Source: Thermoflexus sp.
Lineage (GTDB): Bacteria > Chloroflexota > Anaerolineae > Thermoflexales > Thermoflexaceae
Assembly: GCA_025057635.1 (NCBI GenBank)
Contig: JANXBD010000010.1
Location: 1-35,909 of the forward strand
Reading direction: 5' to 3'
Length of the DNA stretch: 35,909 nt
Made by a program: the position numbers and the translations under genes. The notes beneath the pieces are model-generated. The model searched no databases. It was not told the origin of the DNA and saw only the letters and a program-made list of their open reading frames with translations. Numbering within the stretch: the stretch's first letter is position 1; every line of letters starts with the position of its first letter. Positions 7,485 through 16,027 of the stretch are shown here, in pieces.

Positions 7485-8495
7485 ATGCGTCATCGTTTCC
7501 TGGTTCCCAGCTTGTTGCTTGTTGCACTGACAGCCTGTCAAGCGCTCGCTGGTCTCCCTGCCCCAGCCACTCCCACCCCCATCCGCCTGCCGATGGGATA
7601 TATCGCCAACGTTCAGTTCGCTCCCTTCTACGTGGCCTTGGAGAAAGGCTACTTCGCACAGGAAGGGATCGAGCTCTCATTTGATTACAGTTTTGAGACC
7701 AACGGGGTGCAGCTGGTGGGGGCTGGGCAGCTTCCCTTCGCCCTGGTCAGCGGCGAGCAGGTTCCTCTCGCGCGAGCCCAGGGGCTCCCCGTGGTGATGA
7801 TCGCCCAATGGTATCAGCGATATCCCATCGCGGTCTTCGCCCTGGCGGAAAAAGGGATCCGAACCCCCCCGGATCTGCGGGGGCGGAAGGTAGGCCTCCC
7901 CGGGTTCTTCGGGGCTTCGTATGTGGGGTTCAAGGCGCTGCTTTACGCTTCCGGCTTGCGCGACGAGGAGGTGGAAGCGGTGGATCTGGGAGGCTTCACC
8001 CAGGTGGCGGCGGTCAAGGAGGGGAAGGTGGATGCCGCAGTTGGCTACATCAACAACGAGCCCCTGGTGCTGCGGCGGGCGGGCTTTGCCGTAAACGTCA
8101 TTGACGTCGCGGATCACACCGCCCTGGTCGGGAATGGCATCCTGACCAACGAGCGGACGATCCGGGATGATCCGGATCTGGTGCGACGGTTCCTGCGCGC
8201 GTTCCTACGAGGACTGCGGGATACGCTGCGAGATCCAAGGGAAGCTTTCGAGATCAGCAAAAAGTATGTGGAAGGATTGAGCGGCGAGAACGAGGCGGCC
8301 CAGTGGGAGGTGCTGCAGGCCACGCTGCCGCTGTGGCAGGCGGAGATGCCGGGCCGCTCGGACCTGCGGGCATGGCAGGAGATGGTGAACGTGCTCGTCC
8401 GAATGGGTCAGCTGAAGGAGCCGGGGGACATCGGTGCGATGTTCACCAACGCCTTCGTCGAGGAGCTCTGGCCGCTGGTGGAGCAAGGGCGATGA
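7485..8495 (+). CDS. ribY: riboflavin ABC transporter, substrate-binding lipoprotein (RibY-type)
   Basis: This is a 336-residue NMT1/THI5-like periplasmic-binding protein. The N terminus is a lipoprotein signal: basic MRHR, a hydrophobic core, and the lipobox LTAC with Cys at residue 18, so it should be lipid-anchored on the outer face of the membrane. The fold signature follows: GYIANVQFAPFYVALEKGYF, an acidic patch, and GAGQLPFALVSGEQ. GLPVVMIAQWYQRYPIAVFAL and the glycine-rich DLRGRKVGLPG complete the NMT1 pattern. NMT1-like receptors bind pyrimidine thiamin precursors, sulfonates or, in RibY, riboflavin; the upstream FMN riboswitch supports riboflavin. The ribosome site is GGAGG, and the stop overlaps the ribZ start (ATGA). 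Confidence 0.9.
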   Translation: MRHRFLVPSLLLVALTACQALAGLPAPATPTPIRLPMGYIANVQFAPFYVALEKGYFAQEGIELSFDYSFETNGVQLVGAGQLPFALVSGEQVPLARAQGLPVVMIAQWYQRYPIAVFALAEKGIRTPPDLRGRKVGLPGFFGASYVGFKALLYASGLRDEEVEAVDLGGFTQVAAVKEGKVDAAVGYINNEPLVLRRAGFAVNVIDVADHTALVGNGILTNERTIRDDPDLVRRFLRAFLRGLRDTLRDPREAFEISKKYVEGLSGENEAAQWEVLQATLPLWQAEMPGRSDLRAWQEMVNVLVRMGQLKEPGDIGAMFTNAFVEELWPLVEQGR

Positions 8496-9262
8496 GCGAC
8501 CGGCCGATCCTGTCTGCGCATCGGATCACGCACCTCTATCCCACCCCTCGGGGCGAGATCCTGGCGTTGCGGGAGGTCTCATTGACGTTGCGGCCTGGGG
8601 AGTTCGTCTGCCTGGTGGGGCCTTCGGGATGCGGGAAGACCACGCTGTTGCGCATCCTGGCTGGTTTGCTTCTTCCCACCCGAGGGGAAGTCTGGCTTAG
8701 GGAACAACCCCTGCGGGGGCCGGATCGGCGGGTCGGGATCGTATTCCAGAAGGATTCGCTGTTGCCTTGGCGGACGGCGATGGAGAATGTGCGGCTGCCG
8801 TTAGAGCTGGGCGGCTGGCCTCCGCTGGAGGCGATGGAACGAGCGAAGGAACTGCTCGAACAGGTGGGGCTAAAAGGATTCGAGCAGGCTTATCCCCAAG
8901 AGCTCTCCGGGGGGATGCAGCGGCGGGTGGCCCTGGCCCGGGCCCTGGCTGCCGATCCAGAGATTCTGCTCTTAGATGAGCCGTTTGCCGCTTTAGATGC
9001 GATCACTCGAGAGCGATTGAATGAGGCGCTGGTGGAACTATGGGAACGACAACGCAAGACGGTGCTGATGGTCACGCACGATGTCCAGGAGGCCGCCTGG
9101 TTGGCGGATCGTGTCCTGATTATGAGCCCGCGGCCGGGCACCATCGTTGCCGAGATTCAGATCCCATTCCCCCGCCCTCGTGGTGCCGATCGATGGGCCC
9201 ATCCGGCTTTCCTTCAGACCGTCTGGGCCATCCGACAGGCGCTGGGGAATGGAGGAGGATAG
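8492..9262 (+). CDS. ribZ: riboflavin ABC transporter, ATP-binding subunit (RibZ-type)
   Basis: This 256-residue ABC ATPase powers the RibX/RibY importer from the cytoplasm. Walker A is GPSGCGKT (43-50). The Q-loop is VFQKDSLLPW, the signature is LSGGMQRRVALARALA, Walker B with the catalytic Glu is ILLLDEPFAALD, and the switch His is in VTHDVQEA. It resembles the SsuB/TauB/ThiZ group. The ATG overlaps the ribY stop as ATGA, so translation is coupled; a longer in-frame reading that begins inside ribY (8303) is only an overlap of open frame. No transmembrane segment is present, as expected. Confidence 0.92.
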   Translation: MSDRPILSAHRITHLYPTPRGEILALREVSLTLRPGEFVCLVGPSGCGKTTLLRILAGLLLPTRGEVWLREQPLRGPDRRVGIVFQKDSLLPWRTAMENVRLPLELGGWPPLEAMERAKELLEQVGLKGFEQAYPQELSGGMQRRVALARALAADPEILLLDEPFAALDAITRERLNEALVELWERQRKTVLMVTHDVQEAAWLADRVLIMSPRPGTIVAEIQIPFPRPRGADRWAHPAFLQTVWAIRQALGNGGG

Positions 9263-9793
9263 ACGCTCAGCGCTCCCAGAGGGCTCATGAGGTGTGATGC
9301 AGGCAGTCGGTACATTCCTCAAGGCCTCAAGGAGGGGCTGCCAACTCTTGTGATCGCTATGGTTAAGCCTCCGGACACTACTGATCCTGCTGCAACTCAC
9401 CCCCTGCCGGACGGGGCCTTCCAGGCCTTTAGAGAGCAGTTCTTCAGAGTGCCCTTTATGGGGCTCCAAATGGTTCAGCCGCGTGGAAACATGAGGAGCG
9501 CCTCTCGTGGTTGGACGTTGCAGGCTGACAGAACCGAAGGCTGGGGACTTTCCAGGTTCATCGCTTTTTGATAGCGGATGAAGGGACGCCTGCTGGTGAT
9601 CCCGCTGAAGCTTGAGGCCCCGGCCATCGCATTCTCGAGATTGATCTTCCCGTTGTTCTCCGAGCGAAAGGCCCAGTATAGCTTAGTGCAGCAACGAAGC
9701 CCTTTCATAGCTCCCCACAGCCTCTTCCAGATCTCCGCGATTCCGATTATGATGGATAGGCCAACATCCAGCTGAACAGGAGGTCGCGCGCGA
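9263..9793. other. intergenic region without a recognisable gene
   Basis: This 530-base gap lies between ribZ and prs. Open frames cross it on both strands, including a minus-strand frame that continues antisense into prs, but none shows a start with a ribosome site or a recognisable motif. Two adjacent copies of CCTCAAGG lie near 9316-9332. No terminator for the rib operon was found. Confidence 0.4.
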
Positions 9794-10756
9794 ATGCCCG
9801 GACCGTCATGGCGGTATGGGGGTCTGATCCTGGTGGCGGGCTCCGGCCATCCGCAGCTGGCCGAGGAAATCGCGGAGCACTTGGGGGTTCCCTTGCTTCC
9901 TCGCGAAATCATCGTCTTTCCGAACGAGAACATCTTCGTCCGCCTGCTGGCCAGCGTCCGCGGACAGGATGTTTTCGTGATCCAGAGCACGGCCTCGCCG
10001 GTGAATTATAACCTGATGGAGCTCTTCATCCTGCTGGACACCATCAAGCGGGCGAACGCCGGCCGCATCACCGCGGTCGTCCCTTATCTGGCGTATGCCC
10101 GGAGCGATAAGAAAGATCAGCCCCGCGTGCCGATCACTGCGCGCTTGGTGGCGGACTTCATTGCCGTGGCTGGCGCTGACCGCTGGGTGACCATCGACCT
10201 GCACGCCAGCCAGATCCAGGGCTTCTTCAGCCTCCCGGGCGATGAGCTGACTGCTTTCCATCTGTTATGCGATTACCTACAGGAGAAGAATTTCTCCGCC
10301 GAGGAGGCCGTGGTGGTGGCTGCTGATTTGGGATTCGCCAAGAAGGCCCGTAACTACGCTGCCCGGCTCAACCTGCCCATCGCCTTCGTGGAGAAACGCA
10401 GGACTGGAACGCAAACGGAGGCCCTGACGGTCATTGGGGACGTGGCAAAGAAGAAGGTGATCCTAGTGGACGATGAGGTGGACACGGCTGGCTCGGTGAG
10501 CGGCGCGGTGCGTGCTCTGAAGGAAGAAGGAGCGGAGGAGATCTATCTCTGCTTCACCCATGCAGTCCTCTCCGGGCCTGCGGTGGATCGGCTGCGGGCG
10601 CTGCCGCTGAAGGAGATCATCTGCACGAACACGATCCCGATTCCACCCCATAAGCGCCTCCCGAATATGACCGTTCTTTCCATCGGCTCAATGCTCGCCG
10701 AGGTCATCCGCCGGATTCACGAGGGCCGCTCCGTCGGTCAGCTATTCAACGAGTAA
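9794..10756 (+). CDS. prs: ribose-phosphate pyrophosphokinase (PRPP synthetase)
   Basis: Prs makes PRPP from ribose-5-phosphate and ATP for purine, pyrimidine, NAD, His and Trp synthesis. The 320-residue protein has the two phosphoribosyltransferase-like halves. Visible landmarks are FPNENIFVR (42-50), the ATP/flexible-loop region YLAYARSDKKDQPR (98-111), the VTIDLHASQIQGFF signature (132-145), and the PRPP loop VDDEVDTAGS (225-234). The loop has Glu where most class I enzymes have a hydrophobic residue (VDDMIDTAGT or similar), and the conserved RTGTQTEA stands in place of the usual RxGxN pattern. The essential acidic pair of the loop is kept. The ATG follows CAGGAGGTC. A membrane glycosyltransferase gene begins 15 bases downstream. 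Confidence 0.93.
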   Translation: MPGPSWRYGGLILVAGSGHPQLAEEIAEHLGVPLLPREIIVFPNENIFVRLLASVRGQDVFVIQSTASPVNYNLMELFILLDTIKRANAGRITAVVPYLAYARSDKKDQPRVPITARLVADFIAVAGADRWVTIDLHASQIQGFFSLPGDELTAFHLLCDYLQEKNFSAEEAVVVAADLGFAKKARNYAARLNLPIAFVEKRRTGTQTEALTVIGDVAKKKVILVDDEVDTAGSVSGAVRALKEEGAEEIYLCFTHAVLSGPAVDRLRALPLKEIICTNTIPIPPHKRLPNMTVLSIGSMLAEVIRRIHEGRSVGQLFNE

Positions 10757-10771
10757 CAGGGGAAGGCTGGG

Positions 10772-12685
10772 ATGGGACGCACGGGCCAGACCAGCCGATG
10801 GAGGGGTCTATGGGGGATCGGGCTGGCCGTGTTGCTGCTGGGGATGGGGCTGCGGTTCTACCGCCTGGAGGCCCAAAGCCTGTGGTATGACGAAGGGGCA
10901 TCCGTCCGCCTGAGCGAAGGCCCTCTTCGGCGCATCTTGGAAGGCGCAGCCCAGGACATCCATCCCCCATTGTATTACGTGCTGTTGTATGGGTGGGGCA
11001 CCCTTGTCGGACGCTCTGTCTTTGCCCTTCGGGCCTTCTCCGCCCTGACCGGCGTGCTCCTGATCGCGGCTGTCGGAAATCTGACCGCCCGGCTTTTCGG
11101 CCGGCGGGCCGCCGGGCTCGCGATGCTCCTAATCGCCGTCCATCCCCTGGCCATCTACTATGCTCAGGAAACACGAATGTACACCCTCTTAGGGCTGTGG
11201 GCAGCGTGGCACTCTGTCTTCTGGCTGGCCTGGCAACGGTGGCCTCGCCCGGGGCGCGCTCTGGGGCTGCTCCTGACCGGGGTTGCGGGATGGTATACCC
11301 ACTACGTATTCCCGGCGATCCCTGCCGCCCATTTTCTGGGCATGCTGATCGACACCGGGCGCGGCCGGCTCCGACGGTTGATCCGCTGGCTGGGCCTCCA
11401 GGCATGGATCGGGCTGGCGGTTCTGCCCTGGGCGCCGGTCGCCATAACCCAACTTCGACAGTGGCCGTCCCCCCCACGGGCTCATCTCCCCGAGGCCCTG
11501 GAAGCGATCCTGCGCGCCCTGAGCGTCGGGATCACGCTTCCCCCGGAAGTCCCTTCCATGGTGATCGTCCTGCCGCTGATCGGGATTGTCACGGGGATCA
11601 TCGGGAAAAGCATCGCTTTCCCCCAAGCCCCTCGGGGGGCGAATCCGCTGGGGGTCTGGATGGCGCTGGCGATGGTTCTGAGCCCCATCGGGCTGGTGCT
11701 AGGGCGAGGGGCCTATCGGGAGGCGAATCTGAAGTTTTTTATGGCCGCGCTCCCTGCCTTCATCGCTCTGGGGGCCGCTGGCCTCGAGACGATCCGATGG
11801 CTCTTCCGGACGCACGGGGGCATATGGGCGGAACGAATCAGCCTCGTCTTTGCTCTCGGACTGATGCTCGGCCCGATGGGGCTCAGCCTGCGGGCGCTTT
11901 ACTTCGATCCCCGCTTCGCCCGGGATGATTACCGGGGGCTGGCCCGGACGCTGGCCGCCATCCTCCGGCCCGGGGATGGGGTCCTGCTGTATGCGCCCGG
12001 GCAGGTGGATGTGTTCACCTACTACTGGCCGGAGGCCCCATTGATCCCCGCCCCGTTGCGGCGCCCGCCTCCGCCTGAAGAAATTGAGGGCGCGCTGGCG
12101 CCTGCGTTGCGCGGGCGGGATCGGCTCTTCGTGCTCTGGTATGGAGAGCGGGAAGCGGATCCGGAGGGACAGGTCGAGAGGTGGCTGGACATCCATGCGT
12201 TCCGGGCGGAGGAGCACTGGGTTGGCAGGGTTCGTCTCGCGGTTTACGGCCTAGGAAAGCCGGAGGAACGCCCAGCGCCCGGAGTTCGGTTCGGGGAGGC
12301 CATTGAGGTGGACGGATGGGGGATGACCGCCTCGCCCCGGCGTCCTGGAGATGTGCTGGGCGTGGCGGTGCGATGGCGGGTCCTGGCCTTAATTCCCACA
12401 CCCTACAAGGTGTTCGTGCACGTGCGAGGCCTGGATGGTCGTCCGGTGGCCCAGACGGATCGGGAACCCCTAGGATGGCGCCGTCCGACCACGACCTGGC
12501 GCCCGGGGGAAATCCTGGAAGATCGCTACGGGGTCTGGCTGCCCACCGAGCTCATGCCAGGACGTTACCCGGTCGTCATTGGCTTCTATGCGCCCGACGG
12601 CGGGCGGCTACCGGTGTTTCGCAACGGCCAGCCCGCAGGCGAAGCGTGGGAAATCGGGATCATTGAGATCCGCCCGGCTTCATAA
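10772..12685 (+). CDS. GT39-type (ArnT/PMT-like) membrane glycosyltransferase with C-terminal soluble domain
   Basis: The 637-residue protein begins with a membrane helix (about 14-26). LEAQSLWYDEGAS follows, with the Asp-Glu pair that GT-C family 39 enzymes use at the first periplasmic loop, then IHPPLYYVLL and YAQETRMYTLLG. These are hallmarks of polyprenol-phosphate-sugar-dependent transferases. About ten to twelve hydrophobic helices extend to about residue 380. From about 500 to the end (DGWGM..., RWRVL, VFVHVRGLDGRPVAQTDREP, MPGRYPVVIGFYAPDGGRLPV) lies a beta-rich domain seen as an extension in many Chloroflexi family members. The donor is probably a polyprenyl-phosphate sugar; a GT2 synthase of that kind is encoded at 29291-30043. 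The acceptor is unknown. Confidence 0.82.
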   Translation: MGRTGQTSRWRGLWGIGLAVLLLGMGLRFYRLEAQSLWYDEGASVRLSEGPLRRILEGAAQDIHPPLYYVLLYGWGTLVGRSVFALRAFSALTGVLLIAAVGNLTARLFGRRAAGLAMLLIAVHPLAIYYAQETRMYTLLGLWAAWHSVFWLAWQRWPRPGRALGLLLTGVAGWYTHYVFPAIPAAHFLGMLIDTGRGRLRRLIRWLGLQAWIGLAVLPWAPVAITQLRQWPSPPRAHLPEALEAILRALSVGITLPPEVPSMVIVLPLIGIVTGIIGKSIAFPQAPRGANPLGVWMALAMVLSPIGLVLGRGAYREANLKFFMAALPAFIALGAAGLETIRWLFRTHGGIWAERISLVFALGLMLGPMGLSLRALYFDPRFARDDYRGLARTLAAILRPGDGVLLYAPGQVDVFTYYWPEAPLIPAPLRRPPPPEEIEGALAPALRGRDRLFVLWYGEREADPEGQVERWLDIHAFRAEEHWVGRVRLAVYGLGKPEERPAPGVRFGEAIEVDGWGMTASPRRPGDVLGVAVRWRVLALIPTPYKVFVHVRGLDGRPVAQTDREPLGWRRPTTTWRPGEILEDRYGVWLPTELMPGRYPVVIGFYAPDGGRLPVFRNGQPAGEAWEIGIIEIRPAS

Positions 12686-13030
12686 AGATTGTGCGAAGAT
12701 TGTGCGAGCGGGTTGGCCACCGTGCCCATTTGCTCTCCAATCTTCTCTTCAACGGTTGCGCCAACGGAATGAGGGATCACGCTCTTGATTCGCCGGGAGT
12801 TGCGGGCGGATGAGACCGCCGGTAAGCCCACAGATGGAGGCGCTCCCGTTCAGCTGGGCCGAAGATTCCCGCTTCCCTTTTCCCTTATGAGGAGCCATGT
12901 TCTCATCGTTATGCATGGGAAGTGGCAACTGGCCAATCAAAAAAGCCAGCTTTTTGGGGGCGGAGGATCGCTGGAGATGACCCTCCGGCCTATCAAATCC
13001 TGAATCCGTCGAACTAGAGGGAGCCCGCCG
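12686..13030. other. intergenic region with a short tandem repeat
   Basis: Directly after the glycosyltransferase stop are two adjacent copies of the 11-mer AGATTGTGCGA (12686-12696, 12697-12707). The rest holds no supported gene. A short A/T hairpin (AAAAAG...CTTTTT near 12942-12956) is too weak to call a terminator. Confidence 0.4.
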
Positions 13031-13762
13031 ATGGTGGGGACACTTCTGAATGTCGCGACCGTGGTGGTCGGCAGCGGAGCCGGGATGTTGGTGGGCAGCC
13101 GTCTTCCCGAGCGCATCCGTCAGACCGTGCTGCATGGCCTGGGCCTGATGACCCTGGTCATCGGGATGAGCATGGCGCTTCAAACGCAGAATCCGCTCCG
13201 AATGCTGGCCGCCTTGCTCCTCGGAGGGGTGATCGGCGAGTGGTTGGGCCTGGAGGAACGGCTCCAGGGGCTGGGGCGCTGGCTGGAGACCCGTGTCTCA
13301 GGGAGGAGCGAGGAGGGCAGCTCCTTCGTGAAAGGCTTCGTCACCGCCAGCCTGGTCTTCTGTGTGGGGCCGATGACCATCTTGGGCTCCATTCAGGACG
13401 GCCTCACTGGAAACTACACCCTCCTGGCCATCAAGGCCACCTTAGACGGATTCGCCTCTCTGGCCTTCAGCGCTTCCCTAGGCATCGGGGTCATGTTTGC
13501 CGCCCTGACGGTGCTGATCTACCAGGGATCCCTCACCCTGGGGGCTGGTCTGGTGAAAGCGATCCTCACGGAGGCGATGATCACCGAGATGACCGCCGTC
13601 GGGGGAACAATGATCCTGGGAATCGGGTTACTGCTGCTGGATATCAAGCGGGTGCGGGTAGCCAGTTTCCTCCCGGGCCTGCTGATCGCCCCTATCCTGG
13701 TTGCCCTGACCCCCACCATCAACGCGATCCTGATCCGGCTAGGCATTCCCCTGACATCATAG
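13031..13762 (+). CDS. DUF554 family membrane protein (YdfK/YqgA-like)
   Basis: This is a 243-residue polytopic membrane protein. It begins with GTLLNVATVVVGSGAGMLVGSRLPERIRQTVL, where the 'G...N...G...G...G...LP' spacing is the DUF554 pattern. GLMTLVIGMSMALQTQNPL, GGVIGEWLGLEERL, FVTASLVFCVGPMTILGSIQDGLTGN and a conserved TLDGFASLAF segment follow. About six to seven helices are visible. The family's function is not established. A GAGGGAG ribosome site precedes the ATG. It stands alone on the plus strand and converges on fabF. Confidence 0.88.
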   Translation: MVGTLLNVATVVVGSGAGMLVGSRLPERIRQTVLHGLGLMTLVIGMSMALQTQNPLRMLAALLLGGVIGEWLGLEERLQGLGRWLETRVSGRSEEGSSFVKGFVTASLVFCVGPMTILGSIQDGLTGNYTLLAIKATLDGFASLAFSASLGIGVMFAALTVLIYQGSLTLGAGLVKAILTEAMITEMTAVGGTMILGIGLLLLDIKRVRVASFLPGLLIAPILVALTPTINAILIRLGIPLTS

Positions 13763-13954
13763 GGCCGATGTGATAGGGAGCGCTCCGGTCTGCCGTGTCA
13801 TTCTGCAGCTCCAGACCGGTGATCAGGACGGATCGCTGCGATCGCATCCTGAGCCAGGGGACATAACCGCTAGAACCGCTAGCTTCTCGTTTTCCGTTCC
13901 CGCCATTCAGGAAATCAACGCTGCAATGCAACCTGCCCGATCAAGGAAAGGGGC

Positions 13955-15202
13955 TCAACGTCCATGCCAGCGCCGGATGATCAGCACAGTATTATGGCCG
14001 CCGAAGCCGAAAGCATTCGTCATTGCGATCCGAACATCCTTCCGCCGGGCAGTGTTCGGCACATAGTCGAGATCACATTCTGGATCCGGGGTCTGCAGGT
14101 TAATCGTGGGCGGGAGGATACCCTCACGGATGGCCATCACGCAGAAGATGACTTCTAGCGCACCGGTGGCCCCGATCATGTGGCCAGTCATGGACTTGGT
14201 GGCGCTAACGGGGATCTCATAGGCCCGCTCGCCGAATACGGTTTTGATAGCCATGGTCTCCGTCTTATCGTTAAGGGGGGTCCCAGTCCCATGGGCATTG
14301 ATGTAGTCCACCTCCTCGGGGCGGATCCCTGCCTTGTGGAGGGCTTTGGCCATGGCTCGTGCTGCTCCTGCTCCTTTCTCATCGGGGGCGATCGGGTGAT
14401 ACGCATCGGACGTTGCCCCATACCCGATGATCTCCGCGAGGGGCTCGGCTCCGCGGGCCATGGCGAACTCCAGGTCTTCCAGCACTAGGATTGCTGCTCC
14501 CTCTCCCATCACCGTGCCATCGCGATCTTTGTCGAACGGCCGACAGGCACCTGCTGGGTTCTCATTCCGCTTAGACATGGCCCCAATCCGATCGAAAGCC
14601 GCGATGCCAATGTAGGTCACACTGGCCTCAGCACCCCCTGCAATGCATACCCGGCAATCCCCTGCGCGGATCAACTCATAGGCGATGCCGATGGCGTCGG
14701 CTCCGGCTGAACATGCCGAGACGGTGGCGAAGTTTGGGCCCCGAGCTCCCAGCTCGATGGCGATATGAGCAGAGGCCCCATCTGCAATCACCATGGGGAT
14801 AATGAACGGATGAAGCAGGCGAGGGCTTTTATGAAGGGCAGTTTCCACCCCATCGGCGAAGGACTGGGCTCCGCCGATGGCGGAGCCCACAATCACCCCG
14901 ACCTCATCGGCGATCGAATCCGTGATGTGAAGGTTCGCCTGGCGCACCGCCTCCCGGGTAGCAGCGATAGCAAACTGCTCAAAGCGATCCCGCCGCCGCG
15001 CCTCCTTGGCATCCATATAGTTCAGCGGATCGAATCCTTTCACTTCGGCGGCGATGCGGACATTCAGCGAGGAAGCATCGAAAAGGGTAATCGGGCCTAT
15101 CCCGGAACGCCCGGCGATCACGTTCTCCCACGTCGTCAGCACATCCAGGCCGAGGGGAGTGATGGCCCCCATACCGGTAATCACCACACGACGCAGCCGC
15201 AC
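13955..15202 (-). CDS. fabF: beta-ketoacyl-[acyl-carrier-protein] synthase II
   Basis: FabF condenses malonyl-ACP with acyl-ACP in fatty-acid elongation. The 415-residue protein has the full Cys-His-His triad in the usual places: Cys164 in VSACSAGADAI, His304 in NAHGTGTPLND and His341 in KSMTGHMIGATGA, with Lys336. N-terminal VVITGMGAITPLG and C-terminal NAFGFGGHNTVLI are standard. The start is GTG 15202 with GGGAGG five bases upstream. It lies 36 bases after efp on the same strand and is probably expressed from the efp promoter. No other fatty-acid gene is next to it. Confidence 0.95.
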   Translation of the reverse strand: MRLRRVVITGMGAITPLGLDVLTTWENVIAGRSGIGPITLFDASSLNVRIAAEVKGFDPLNYMDAKEARRRDRFEQFAIAATREAVRQANLHITDSIADEVGVIVGSAIGGAQSFADGVETALHKSPRLLHPFIIPMVIADGASAHIAIELGARGPNFATVSACSAGADAIGIAYELIRAGDCRVCIAGGAEASVTYIGIAAFDRIGAMSKRNENPAGACRPFDKDRDGTVMGEGAAILVLEDLEFAMARGAEPLAEIIGYGATSDAYHPIAPDEKGAGAARAMAKALHKAGIRPEEVDYINAHGTGTPLNDKTETMAIKTVFGERAYEIPVSATKSMTGHMIGATGALEVIFCVMAIREGILPPTINLQTPDPECDLDYVPNTARRKDVRIAMTNAFGFGGHNTVLIIRRWHGR

Positions 15203-15238
15203 GGAAGCCTCCCAGATGAAGTGTCCGTATGTCCTTGA

Positions 15239-15799
15239 CTAACTCACACGGGTTACATACTCCCCCGTCCGTGTGTCTACACGGATGACGTCTCCTTCGT
15301 TGACAAAGAGGGGCACCCGGAGCCGATAGCCGGTTTCCACCACCACCCACTTATCCGCTCCAGAGGCTGTATCTCCCTTCACCCCGGGCTCTGCTTCCAC
15401 CACCCGTAAATCCACGGTGACGGGAAGTTCCACTCCTAAAGGCTCGCCCTCATACTCCCGTAGGATCAGCGTCGTCCCTTCCTTCAGAAAGTTCACCGCT
15501 TCCCCTAGACGCTCGACTGGAACCGGGATCTGCTCATAGGTCCGAGTGTCCATCATGTAGTAGAGGTCGCCATCCCGATACAGAAACTGAACCTCCCGGT
15601 TCTCCACCCGAATATCCTGCACCCGATCCCCGGAGAGGAATGTCTTGTCGACGATCGCGCCGGTGCGAAGATTGCGTAATTTCGTCCGGATGAAAGCGTT
15701 CCCTCGCCCAGGTTTGTGGTGCTGATATTCCATAACCTCATAGATTTGGCCCTCCAGGATGAACGTGGTTCCCCTCCTCAGATCGTTCACATCGATCAT
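15239..15799 (-). CDS. efp: elongation factor P
   Basis: EF-P binds between the P and E sites and relieves ribosome stalling at polyproline. The start is ATG 15799 with AAGGAGG eight bases upstream, giving 186 residues; the open frame runs further upstream but crosses the promoter. The three beta-barrel domains are recognisable: MIDVNDLRRGT..., the central FLSGDRVQDIRVENREVQFLYRDGD...Y.MMDT.TYEQIPV, and GVELPVTVDLRVVEAEPGVKGDTASG...KWVVVETG...VPLFVNEGDVIRVDTRTGEYV. The loop reaching the peptidyl-transferase centre reads KPGRGNAF, with Arg32 at the tip where many bacteria have a modified lysine. No EarP, EpmA or YmfI gene is in the window. Confidence 0.96.
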   Translation of the reverse strand: MIDVNDLRRGTTFILEGQIYEVMEYQHHKPGRGNAFIRTKLRNLRTGAIVDKTFLSGDRVQDIRVENREVQFLYRDGDLYYMMDTRTYEQIPVPVERLGEAVNFLKEGTTLILREYEGEPLGVELPVTVDLRVVEAEPGVKGDTASGADKWVVVETGYRLRVPLFVNEGDVIRVDTRTGEYVTRVS

Positions 15800-15868
15800 T
15801 CGTCTATCCTCCTTAGCGGAGATGAGAGCGCTGGTCCCTCGGGGTGAGTCTTTCGAAGATCGAGGGGG

Positions 15869-15897
15869 ATTATAAAAAATACCCGCAGGCTCGTCAA
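15869..15897 (-). promoter_or_regulatory. sigma-70 type promoter of efp-fabF
   Basis: On the minus strand TTGACG (15897-15892) and TATAAT (15874-15869) are separated by 17 bases. This predicts a start near 15862 and a leader of about 60 bases before efp. Confidence 0.88.
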
Positions 15898-16027
15898 AGG
15901 GCGTAAAGGTAAAGGCCCGGTTAGGCCGAAGGCACCTGGCCTCGCTTTCCGAATCCGTTGGAAGAACGCCTTCTGCTTCGCCTCGGGAATGTTCCAGCGG
16001 ATGAATCGGCATGCCATCCTTATCTGA

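Noticed and set aside
9475-9990. 171-codon minus-strand frame spanning the gap before prs
   Set aside because: About 200 bases are antisense to prs, there is no ribosome site or motif, and the composition is not protein-like.
10993-11928. 311-codon plus-strand frame inside the glycosyltransferase gene
   Set aside because: It overlaps the GT39 frame completely and has the Arg/Gly/Pro-rich look of a shifted reading of GC-rich DNA.
12686-12707. Two tandem 11-mers as a possible repeat array
   Set aside because: Only two copies with no spacer; not a CRISPR and too short for a functional claim.
13865-13882. Tandem AACCGCTAG pair between the DUF554 gene and fabF
   Set aside because: Two 9-base copies can arise by chance or slippage; no structure or neighbour supports a role.
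15800-16012. Upstream in-frame extension of efp
   Set aside because: It would run through the consensus promoter at 15869-15897; the ATG at 15799 with AAGGAGG and normal EF-P length is clearly better.
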